Source: Bacteroidales bacterium (GTDB lineage: Bacteria; Bacteroidota; Bacteroidia; Bacteroidales; UBA932). Taken from it: DNA of 47,657 bases. Of this stretch, positions 40,790 to 47,657 are shown one piece after another; within the stretch, counting starts at the first letter, position 1, and every line of letters begins with the position of its first letter. The notes beneath the pieces were generated by a model that ran no database searches, was not told where the DNA came from, and saw only the letters and a program-made list of their open reading frames with translations. Both the position numbers and the translations under genes were made by a program. The stretch spans positions 1 to 47,657 of the forward strand of contig JAFSXX010000003.1 in the NCBI GenBank assembly GCA_017443845.1, given 5' to 3'.

Positions 40790-42932
40790 GCTTTACATCG
40801 ACAGCATAGCCTCCAGGATGCAGGTCGCACCCTGGCAGGTCTCCAATTGTATCGAACTCTTCGAGGAGGGGGCGACGGTCCCTTTCATAAGCCGTTACCG
40901 CAAAGAGCGCACAGGCGCCCTTGACGAGGTCCAGGTGGCGGAGGTCAAGCACTGGTTCGCCTATTTCACCGAGCTTGACAAACGCAAGCAGGCCATCCTC
41001 TCGAGCATCACGGAGCAGGATAAGCTCACCCCCGAACTCCAGGCCGCGGTAGAGGCCGAGGTCGATGCCCGCGCGCTGGAGGACCTCTATCTGCCTTACC
41101 GTCCGAAGCGCCGCACCCGCGCCTCCGTGGCCCGCGAGAAGGGGCTCGAACCCCTCGCGGAGGCCATCTTCTCGATGCGCTGCGACGATCCCGGCCGCGA
41201 GGCTTCAAGGTTTCTCAAGGATACCGTCCCTTCAGTCGAGGAGGCGCTCTCCGGCGCCCGCGACATAATCGCTGAGAAGGTCAGCGAGGACAAGGAGGTC
41301 CGCGCCGACCTCAGGGACCTCTATACCCGCTGGGGACGCATAGTCTCCAAGGGCGTGAAGGCCAGGGCCGAAGAGGAGGAGGCTGCCAAATATGCCAACT
41401 ATTCCGACTTCTCGGAGAGGCTCGACAAGATTCCCTCGCACCGCCTGCTGGCCATTCTGCGCGCCTCGGGTGAGGGTTTTCTCTCGGTGAAGGTCGATGT
41501 CAATCCCGAACACGCCCTGGAGCGTATCTCCCGCCGCGCCTATGCTGGAAAGAGGCGTCCCTCGCCCAGGACGAGGGAGGTGGTCGATGAGGCTCTGGAG
41601 GATTCGTACAAGCGTCTGCTGCACCCTTCGATCGAGAACGAGGCGCTGGGACTTGCCAAGGAGAAGGCCGACGTGGAGGCTATCCGCGTCTTCGGCGAGA
41701 ATCTCCGCCAGCTGCTCCTCGCCCCGCCGGTAGGGCAGAAGCGGACCCTTGCCATCGACCCCGGTTTCCGCACCGGCTGCAAGGTGGTCTGCCTCGACGC
41801 CCAGGGAGCGTTGCTCCACAACGATACCATCTATCCCCATCCGCCGGTCAACGAGAAACTGGCCGCGATGCGCAAGCTTTCGCAGACGATAGAGGCCTAC
41901 AAGATTGAGGTCATCGCAATCGGAAGCGGCACCGCGGGACGCGAGACCGAGGCTTTCATCCAGAAGATGGCCCTTCCCGAAGGGGTGAAGGTCTATTCGG
42001 TAAGCGAGGACGGGGCGTCGGTCTATTCGGCCTCCGACATCGCCCGCGAGGAGTTTCCCGGTTATGATGTCACGGTGCGCGGTGCTGTCTCGATAGGCCG
42101 CCGCCTGATGGACCCCCTGGCCGAACTCGTGAAGATCGACCCCAAGTCGATAGGAGTGGGGCAGTACCAGCACGACGTGGACCAGACGATGCTCAAGGAG
42201 ACCCTCGACAATACGGTCGAGAGCTGCGTCAACAGCGTCGGTGTCAACCTCAATACGGCCAGCCGACATCTGCTCTCCTATGTCTCCGGAATCGGTCCTG
42301 CGCTGGCGCTCAACATAGTCAATTACCGCGACGAGAACGGGCCTTTCGCCTCCCGCTCGCAGCTGCTCAAGGTCAAGCGCCTCGGCGACAAGGCGTTCGA
42401 ACAGTGCGCCGGCTTCCTCAGGATTCCCGACGCCGCGAATCCGCTCGACAACTCCGCGGTGCATCCGGAGCGCTATGCCGTGGTGGAGAAGATGGCCTCC
42501 GACCTGGGCGTCGACGTGCCAGTCCTCATCTCCGATGCCTCGGTGCGCGGGAAGGTGGACGTCAACCGCTATGTGGCCGACGGCATCGGCCTGCCTACGC
42601 TCAACGATATAATGGCCGAGCTGGCAAAGCCGGGCCGCGACCCGCGCAGCGCCATCAAGGTCTTCGAATTCTCGCAGGAGGTCCGCACCATAGAGGACGT
42701 AAAGGTGGGAATGGTGCTGCCCTGCATAGTCAAGAATATAACGAATTTCGGCGCTTTCGTCGATTTCGGCATCAAACAGAACGGATTGATCCACGTGTCG
42801 GAGGTCTCGGACCATTTTGTCTCCTCACCGGCTCAGGTTCTGAAAATCAACCAGCAACTATACGCCAAAGTGATAAGTGTCGATTTGCAGCGTGGTAGGA
42901 TAGGAATGTCACTTAAAGGATTGGATAAATGA
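40782..42932 (+). CDS. tex: Tex family S1 RNA-binding transcription accessory protein
   Basis: 716 residues from ATG 40782, just inside the ClC stop; an in-frame start at 40677 would sit within ClC. EEGATVPFISRYRKERTGALDE is split over the N-terminal Tex domain; the YqgF/RuvC-like fold has LAIDPGFRTGCKVVCLD and VIAIGSGTAGRETEAF. SIGVGQYQHDVDQ and the helix-hairpin-helix ASRHLLSYVSGIGPALALNIV follow, then the S1 domain KNITNFGAFVDFGIK...NGLIHVSE at the end. Tex proteins bind nucleic acid and influence transcription; exact activity is unsettled. It ends at an ATGA overlap with the TonB receptor gene. Confidence 0.95.
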   Translation: MNKLYIDSIASRMQVAPWQVSNCIELFEEGATVPFISRYRKERTGALDEVQVAEVKHWFAYFTELDKRKQAILSSITEQDKLTPELQAAVEAEVDARALEDLYLPYRPKRRTRASVAREKGLEPLAEAIFSMRCDDPGREASRFLKDTVPSVEEALSGARDIIAEKVSEDKEVRADLRDLYTRWGRIVSKGVKARAEEEEAAKYANYSDFSERLDKIPSHRLLAILRASGEGFLSVKVDVNPEHALERISRRAYAGKRRPSPRTREVVDEALEDSYKRLLHPSIENEALGLAKEKADVEAIRVFGENLRQLLLAPPVGQKRTLAIDPGFRTGCKVVCLDAQGALLHNDTIYPHPPVNEKLAAMRKLSQTIEAYKIEVIAIGSGTAGRETEAFIQKMALPEGVKVYSVSEDGASVYSASDIAREEFPGYDVTVRGAVSIGRRLMDPLAELVKIDPKSIGVGQYQHDVDQTMLKETLDNTVESCVNSVGVNLNTASRHLLSYVSGIGPALALNIVNYRDENGPFASRSQLLKVKRLGDKAFEQCAGFLRIPDAANPLDNSAVHPERYAVVEKMASDLGVDVPVLISDASVRGKVDVNRYVADGIGLPTLNDIMAELAKPGRDPRSAIKVFEFSQEVRTIEDVKVGMVLPCIVKNITNFGAFVDFGIKQNGLIHVSEVSDHFVSSPAQVLKINQQLYAKVISVDLQRGRIGMSLKGLDK

Positions 42933-45496
42933 TGAAGAGAAGGATTTTGACCGTGCGCCTGGCGGCCGTTATTGCCTGCCTGGCGCTTGCGCCGCTTGGC
43001 GCTTTTGCACAGAAACACACCGTCAGCGGCTATATGACCGACTCCAAGTCGGGCGAGTCGCTTATCGGTGCCGCCGTCGTGAATCCCGCCAGCGGGCAGG
43101 GTTCCGTGACCAATAACTATGGATTCTACACCTTTACGGTGCCAGCGGGGAGCATTACCCTGGAGTATTCGTATATGGGATACAACAGCGTCACGCTGAA
43201 TCTCGATCTGCTGCGCGACACTGTCATCAACATAGCCTTCGAACCTGCCGCGGAGGCCCTCGCCGGAGCCACCGTCACCGCCTCCCGCTCCGAGATAGGA
43301 GTGCGCGGCACGCAGATGAGCGCCATCGAGGTTCCCGTCAATATCATCAAGAGCCTGCCGGCGATAGGGGGAGAGGTCGATGTCATAAAGGCGCTTCAGC
43401 TGCTTCCCGGAGTGCAGTCAGGCACCGAAGGCTCGGCCGGATTGTATGTCCGCGGCGGCGGTCCCGACGAGAACCTGCTGCTGCTCGACGGAGTACCCCT
43501 CTACAATGTCAACCACATGGGAGGTTTCTTCTCGGTCTTCGACGCCGACGCCATCAAGAACGTCACGCTTTACAAAGGCAGTTTCCCCGCCCGTTTCGGC
43601 AGCCGTCTCTCGAGCGTGGTGGACGTACGCCTCAAGGACGGTAACGACCAGGAGTTCCACGGCGGCGTCTCGATAGGGCTTCTGGCCGCCAAATTCAACC
43701 TGGAGGGGCCTATAGTCAAGGGCAGGACTACATTCAATATCTCAGCCCGCCGTACCTATTACGACATCCTGTCGGCTCCGATCATAAGCTACGCGATGCG
43801 CCAGAACAGTTCCGAGGAGGACAGGATGCGCGGCACCGCTGGCTACTATTTCTACGATCTCAACGCCAAGATAACCCACCGCTTCGGCAACCGCGACCGC
43901 CTGTTCCTGAGCTACTATATGGGCGACGACAATGTCTATGCCCGCCTCCGCGACAACTACGAGTACGATTACGACCTCGATTATGAGGTCGAGATGGGCG
44001 GCATTCCCCGCAAGTTCACTTCCCACGTCACCGAGAAGGGCTCCGACATTATGAATATCGGCTGGAGGTGGGGCAATATAGTCGGCGCCGCCAGGTGGAA
44101 CCACGTCTTCTCGCCGAAGCTCTTCATGAACCTCACTCTCAATTATACCCAGTACCGCCACAACCTGAGCATCGGGAGCGATTTTAACGAGACTACAGAG
44201 ACCACCGGCTCGATGCCCTCGTTCTCGTCCGACTCCACCCACGTCGAAATGGCTTACAAGTCGCTCATCAACGACATTACCGCCGGGATGGACTTCGAGT
44301 ACAAGCCCTCTCCGGCTCACGATATCCGCTTCGGCGCCAATTACACGCACCATATGTTCAGGCCCGCCATCACCTCGATGAAGGCCGATTATTCGGCGAT
44401 GGACGAAGGGCAGCGCGAGTCCCAGAAACTCGATACCACATTCGGCGACAGGAACCTGCTCACCGACGAGGTGGCGGCATACGCCGAGGATAATTTCAGC
44501 CTCACTTCTTGGCTCAAGCTGAACCTCGGCCTGAGGTGGTCGCTCTACCGGGTCTCCGGCAAGACCTACAACTCGCTCGAGCCCCGCGTGGGAATGCGTT
44601 TTCTGGTCAATAACGACCTATCGTTCAAGGCTTCATATTCCGAGATGAGCCAGTATATCCACCTCCTGAGCAACAGCAACCTCTCGCTGCCCACCGACCT
44701 CTGGGTGCCTGTGACGGCCGATATCGAGCCGATGCGTTCGCGCCAGGTGGCGGCCGGGGTTTTCTACTCCCTCGGGGTTGTGGATTTCTCTCTCGAGGGT
44801 TATTACAAGACTATGGACAATGTGCTCGAGTACCGCGACGGCGCTTCTTTCCTCGGTTCCACTACGGGCTGGGAATCGAAGGTGGCCTGCGGCCGCGGCT
44901 GGTCGTACGGAGTGGAGTTCCTGGCCCAGAAGAAGGTGGGCGCCACGACCGGATGGGTGGCCTACACCTGGTCGAAGGCTATGCGGCAGTTCGACCGCGA
45001 GGGCAATCTCATCAATTTCGGAGAGCCCTTTCCGGCCAAGTACGACAGGCGTCACGACCTGAGCGTAGTGGTGAACCACGCCTTCTCAAAGGCGCTCGAC
45101 ATCTCCGGAACCTTCGTTTACGGCACGGGAATCTGCGGCTCGCTGGCTATGCAGAACGTGCAGGCGCCGCAGTATTATCCCGGCGTCACCACCACTTTCG
45201 ACCAGTTCTCCTCGGTGCCTTATCTGGAGGGGCGCAACAACTACCGTATGCCCGCATACCACCGTATGGACATCGCAGCCAATTTCCACAAGCAGCTCAG
45301 GCACTGCGAGAGGACCTGGAGCATCAGCGTCTATAATCTCTACAACCGAAAGAACCCGTTTATGGTTTACCAGAGCTCCAAGACGGAGTCAACTACAGGT
45401 CCCGACGATTCGGTCCACATAACCAGCCGGCCGATACTCTCGCAGCTCTCGATATTCCCGATAATGCCTTCGGTTTCACTTTCATTCAAGTTCTAG
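42929..45496 (+). CDS. TonB-dependent outer membrane receptor
   Basis: 855 residues with signal peptide (cleavage near GAFAQ). A carboxypeptidase-regulatory-like domain (about 30-110: VSGYMTDSKSGESLIGAAV, GFYTFTVPAG) precedes the plug (about 120-250: GEVDVIKALQLLPGV, LYVRGGGPDENLLLLDG). The beta-barrel follows to a C-terminus ending VSLSFKF, the aromatic-terminated outer-membrane signature. It imports an unknown ligand. The next gene is its DUF4249 lipoprotein, not a SusD, so this is not a glycan-type SusCD pair. ATGATG at 42929 overlaps the tex stop, an unusual translational link. Confidence 0.94.
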   Translation: MMKRRILTVRLAAVIACLALAPLGAFAQKHTVSGYMTDSKSGESLIGAAVVNPASGQGSVTNNYGFYTFTVPAGSITLEYSYMGYNSVTLNLDLLRDTVINIAFEPAAEALAGATVTASRSEIGVRGTQMSAIEVPVNIIKSLPAIGGEVDVIKALQLLPGVQSGTEGSAGLYVRGGGPDENLLLLDGVPLYNVNHMGGFFSVFDADAIKNVTLYKGSFPARFGSRLSSVVDVRLKDGNDQEFHGGVSIGLLAAKFNLEGPIVKGRTTFNISARRTYYDILSAPIISYAMRQNSSEEDRMRGTAGYYFYDLNAKITHRFGNRDRLFLSYYMGDDNVYARLRDNYEYDYDLDYEVEMGGIPRKFTSHVTEKGSDIMNIGWRWGNIVGAARWNHVFSPKLFMNLTLNYTQYRHNLSIGSDFNETTETTGSMPSFSSDSTHVEMAYKSLINDITAGMDFEYKPSPAHDIRFGANYTHHMFRPAITSMKADYSAMDEGQRESQKLDTTFGDRNLLTDEVAAYAEDNFSLTSWLKLNLGLRWSLYRVSGKTYNSLEPRVGMRFLVNNDLSFKASYSEMSQYIHLLSNSNLSLPTDLWVPVTADIEPMRSRQVAAGVFYSLGVVDFSLEGYYKTMDNVLEYRDGASFLGSTTGWESKVACGRGWSYGVEFLAQKKVGATTGWVAYTWSKAMRQFDREGNLINFGEPFPAKYDRRHDLSVVVNHAFSKALDISGTFVYGTGICGSLAMQNVQAPQYYPGVTTTFDQFSSVPYLEGRNNYRMPAYHRMDIAANFHKQLRHCERTWSISVYNLYNRKNPFMVYQSSKTESTTGPDDSVHITSRPILSQLSIFPIMPSVSLSFKF

Positions 45497-45508
45497 GAGG
45501 AGAGAGAT

Positions 45509-46549
45509 ATGAAAACATTACGTTTCGAAATCAGAATACGTTCCGCTTTCGCTGCCCTGGCTGCCGTCGCAGCCCTGTTTGCAGCCGCTTCTTGCGAGAA
45601 GGAGATAGAGTTCAAGGGCGACGAGACGACGCCCCGCCTGGTGCTTTATTCGCTTTCGACGCCCGGGCAGAAGCTGAGTGCCGATGTCTCGTCATCGGTC
45701 TTCTTCCTAAAGCCGAATTACGACAACAAACTCTTTACCTCGACGCTCGACACTCTCAAGGGTGGCCTCAAGGTCTATGTCAACGGCTCGGCGACGCCCT
45801 ATGTGATGCGCTATACTCCCCTGGAAGACGATTATTATTCATCTTTCTGGCAGGCCCCGACCCTCCATTACGAGACGGACTATATCCCCTCGGAGGGCGA
45901 CCGTATCCGCATCGTGGCCGAGTTCCCCGGATTCGAGACCGCGGAAGGGGAGACCACCGTTCCGGTGGCGGGCGGCTTCAGCATCGTCTCGTCCAAGAAG
46001 AATGTCTCGGAGGACAACCGGGTATCGTTCGATATTACGGCAAGGGTGACGGACCGCGGCGCTGAGCCGGAGTATTATTGCGTCGCTCCCGCGCGCTGGT
46101 GCAGTTTCGACGGAGGGGAGACCTATGAGCTCGAATATACTTATGCCATCAGCTCGCAGGATCCCCTGTTTATGGGGACCACCTCCGACCTGATGTCGAT
46201 CCTCGGTGAGGAGGGGACTTCGAGCTATTTCTCCGATGTCCTCTTCAGCGGAGGCTCCTATGAGTTCAAGTTCTCGTTCGAACCGGGCGAGGAGACCGTT
46301 CCCGGTTATGGCTATTATTATAACGAAAATTACCCGGGTGAAGATCCTGCTCCCGATGTCAGGTACCGTTATGACGTCAGCCTTGTGACCCTTACCGAGA
46401 GCCTCTACAACCACGTCCTCTCGATGCGCAGCGTGTCGGCCTCCACTTATGGCTTCTTCGGGGAGAGCGCCACACTTTTTTCGAATGTCAAAGGCGGTTA
46501 CGGGTGCGTTTGTTCGTCAGTTTCATTATCTTTGCCGTTGGATAACTAA
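45509..46549 (+). CDS. DUF4249 lipoprotein, partner of the TonB receptor
   Basis: 346 residues. The signal peptide is long, ending LFAAASC (lipobox). The mature protein starts EKEIEFKGDETTPRLVLYS, the typical DUF4249 opening (E.EI...G....LVV...). Then come beta-rich repeats such as GLKVYVNGSATPYVM and DRIRIVAEFPGFETAEGETTVP, an Ig-like fold. The C-terminal part has SLVTLTESLYNHVLSMR, near-invariant in the family. DUF4249 genes nearly always follow a TonB receptor with a carboxypeptidase-like N-terminal domain, and probably act with it in uptake at the cell surface. The exact cargo is unknown. Confidence 0.9.
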   Translation: MKTLRFEIRIRSAFAALAAVAALFAAASCEKEIEFKGDETTPRLVLYSLSTPGQKLSADVSSSVFFLKPNYDNKLFTSTLDTLKGGLKVYVNGSATPYVMRYTPLEDDYYSSFWQAPTLHYETDYIPSEGDRIRIVAEFPGFETAEGETTVPVAGGFSIVSSKKNVSEDNRVSFDITARVTDRGAEPEYYCVAPARWCSFDGGETYELEYTYAISSQDPLFMGTTSDLMSILGEEGTSSYFSDVLFSGGSYEFKFSFEPGEETVPGYGYYYNENYPGEDPAPDVRYRYDVSLVTLTESLYNHVLSMRSVSASTYGFFGESATLFSNVKGGYGCVCSSVSLSLPLDN

Positions 46550-46561
46550 TTTTTTCGCGTT

Positions 46562-47287
46562 ATGGACCGCAAGATAGTCATCATCCCCACCTACAACGAA
46601 AAGGAGAACGCCGAGGCAATCATCCGCGCCGTGAGGGCGCTCGAGGATGATTTCCACATCCTGATCATAGACGACGGCTCGCCGGACGGCACCGCGGCCA
46701 TAGTCAAGGGGCTTCAGGAGGAGTTCGCAGGCTCGCTCTTCATTATCGAGCGCGAGGGCAAGCAGGGGCTCGGCACGGCCTATATGACCGGCTTCAAGTG
46801 GGCCCTGGAAAATGGATATGACTATATTTTCGAGATGGATGCCGACTTCTCGCACAAGCCCTCCGACCTTCCGAGGCTCTACAGGGCGTGCTCCGAGGAG
46901 GGTGCCGACCTGGCGATAGGGTCGCGCTACTGCAACGGCATCAGCGTCATCAACTGGCCCATCGGCCGCGTGATTATGTCCTATTACGCTTCGACCTATG
47001 TCCGCACGGTGCTGGGAATGAAGGTTTACGATACCACGGCAGGCTTCAAGTGCTATACCCGCAGGGTTCTCGAGGCCATCGATTTCTCCCGTATCAGGAT
47101 GCGCGGCTACGGCTTCCAGATCGAGATGAAGTACAATGCCTACAAGCTCGGCTTCAAGATCAAGGAGGTCCCCATTATCTTTGAGGACCGCAAGGAAGGC
47201 GTCTCCAAGATGAGCAGCAGTATCTTCGGCGAGGCCTTCTGGGGCGTCATCAAACTCCGCTTCCGCAAGATCCGCAGGGCGAAATAA
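46562..47287 (+). CDS. dolichol-phosphate mannosyltransferase-like glycosyltransferase (GT2, DPM1 type)
   Basis: 241 residues, no membrane segment. KIVIIPTYNEKENAEAII and LIIDDGSPDGTAAIVK hold the nucleotide-sugar site. GLGTAYMTGFKWAL, IFEMDADFSHKPSDLP (DxD-like catalytic metal site) and SRYCNGISVINWPIGR are DPM1/polyprenol-monophosphomannose synthase hallmarks. GFKCYTRRVLEAIDF and VPIIFEDRKEGVSKMS follow. It would put a hexose (mannose is the family norm) on polyprenyl phosphate for later use in cell-envelope glycans. Element B begins eight bases after its stop. Confidence 0.92.
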   Translation: MDRKIVIIPTYNEKENAEAIIRAVRALEDDFHILIIDDGSPDGTAAIVKGLQEEFAGSLFIIEREGKQGLGTAYMTGFKWALENGYDYIFEMDADFSHKPSDLPRLYRACSEEGADLAIGSRYCNGISVINWPIGRVIMSYYASTYVRTVLGMKVYDTTAGFKCYTRRVLEAIDFSRIRMRGYGFQIEMKYNAYKLGFKIKEVPIIFEDRKEGVSKMSSSIFGEAFWGVIKLRFRKIRRAK

Positions 47288-47295
47288 TTCTTTGT

Positions 47296-47445
47296 CGGCA
47301 TTGTAGCCGCGGAGCGCATAGGGGGTTGGAAACCTGTGGCCGCCCGTGGCCACATGAACGGGAGGGGCCCGCCGCGAAGCGGTGGGAGGGACGGAGCGAA
47401 GCGGAGGGTTTACAACCCCCTATGCGCTCCGCGGCTACAATGCCG
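47296..47445. repeat. nested palindromic element B, perfect 33-bp outer arms
   Basis: Arms 47296-47328 and 47413-47445 are perfect inverted copies over 33 bp. The inner 84 nt continue the stem (AAACC / GGTTT-like), then form TGTGGCC/GGCCACA (47335-47354) and CCGC GAA GCGG (47372-47382) hairpins, giving a cloverleaf-like outline. Its core GGGAGGGGCCC..CGAAG..GGGAGGG is shared with element A in the opposite orientation. It lies in the 251-bp gap between the glycosyltransferase and gyrB. Confidence 0.85.
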
Positions 47446-47511
47446 GATAATCTTATCGTCTAATATCGGTTTTTAACCTCCGTAATTGCTTATTTAATCA
47501 AAAATAATTAG

Positions 47512-47519
47512 TATATTTG
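47512..47519 (+). promoter_or_regulatory. -7 box of gyrB
   Basis: TATATTTG, 19 nt before ATG 47539, in an A/T-rich stretch after element B. The -33 region has a TTG 23 nt upstream, somewhat too far. Confidence 0.6.
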
Positions 47520-47538
47520 TAGGTTAAATAACCGAAGA

Positions 47539-47657
47539 ATGACAGATATAGAAAAGAATCAGGCAGAGGCCCAGTATTCGGCCGACAGCATACAGGTCCT
47601 CGAAGGCCTCGAGGCGGTCCGCAAGCGCCCCTCGATGTACATCGGCGACATCAGCGA
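47539..47657 (+). CDS. gyrB: DNA gyrase subunit B, N-terminal fragment
   Basis: Only the first 39 codons are present before the window ends. The protein opens with a short Asn/Gln/Glu-rich stretch and then [21 protein letters not shown], the GyrB/ParE ATPase-domain opening in which RKRPxMYIG is nearly invariant. The length of the N-terminal lead before SIQVLEGL fits GyrB of Bacteroidota; ParE cannot be excluded from this fragment alone. It follows its own -7 box. Confidence 0.85.
   Translation, partial: MTDIEKNQAEAQYSADSIQVLEGLEAVRKRPSMYIGDIS

Overview
The window reads as a chromosomal segment of a fairly GC-rich member of the order Bacteroidales (phylum Bacteroidota). The evidence is the gene content (TonB receptor with DUF4249 lipoprotein, GH89, tandem S9 peptidases, DUF3822 beside rsmD, a short primary sigma factor) and the promoters, many of which carry the Bacteroidota -7 element TAnnTTTG, several with a TTTG or TTG about 19-20 nt upstream. 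Shine-Dalgarno sequences are mostly absent. The genus cannot be fixed by eye. No integrase, transposase, CRISPR array or obvious prophage module is visible; most genes are housekeeping.

Layout. 1-1.2 kb: end of an HxlR-type regulator, a lone cell-wall amidase and tRNA-Asp. 1.3-4.3 kb (minus): an overlapping set of a membrane-anchored conserved protein, a short DUF3822 protein, rsmD and an exported Ntn-hydrolase. 4.3-8.4 kb (plus): nrnA, two FKBP-type lipoproteins, mazG and tcdA. 8.4-14.6 kb (minus): prfA and two tandem secreted S9 peptidases. 14.7-19.2 kb (plus): rpsA, ribonuclease Z and an S41 protease. 19.2-21.2 kb (minus): mltG and a glucosaminidase/LysM protein. 21.2-26.2 kb (plus): a Na+/alanine-type symporter overlapping umuD, then umuC and a SprT-like metalloprotease, followed by an exported flavodoxin and cytidine deaminase. 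26.2-29.1 kb: a palindromic element, the SRP RNA gene (minus), mnmA and a BaiN/YhiN-type flavoprotein. 29.0-31.4 kb (minus): dnaN, a DnaQ-like exonuclease and a reduced FAH-like protein. 31.5-47.7 kb (plus): GH89 alpha-N-acetylglucosaminidase, a secreted coiled-coil protein, the primary sigma factor, a second symporter, argS, an acidic small protein, a ClC channel with CBS domains, tex, a TonB receptor with DUF4249 partner, a DPM1-like glycosyltransferase, a second palindromic element and the start of gyrB.

The functional themes are translation and RNA quality (rsmD, prfA, rpsA, rnz, mnmA, tcdA, argS, ffs, tRNA-Asp, tex, nrnA), nucleotide hygiene and DNA damage tolerance (mazG, cdd, umuDC, SprT-like, dnaN, exonuclease), wall remodelling (amidase, mltG, glucosaminidase) and envelope or periplasmic scavenging (S9 pair, S41, GH89, TonB receptor). 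Genes are tightly packed, with many ATGA or TGATG junctions and three tail-to-tail coding overlaps.

The least ordinary signals are: (1) two large nested-palindrome elements that share a core, each starting 7-8 nt after a stop codon; (2) a symporter-umuD-umuC-SprT run with coupled junctions; (3) a terminator whose stem contains the -33 box of the next promoter; (4) a long stem-loop in the leader of the primary sigma factor; (5) a short structured transcript candidate near tRNA-Asp.
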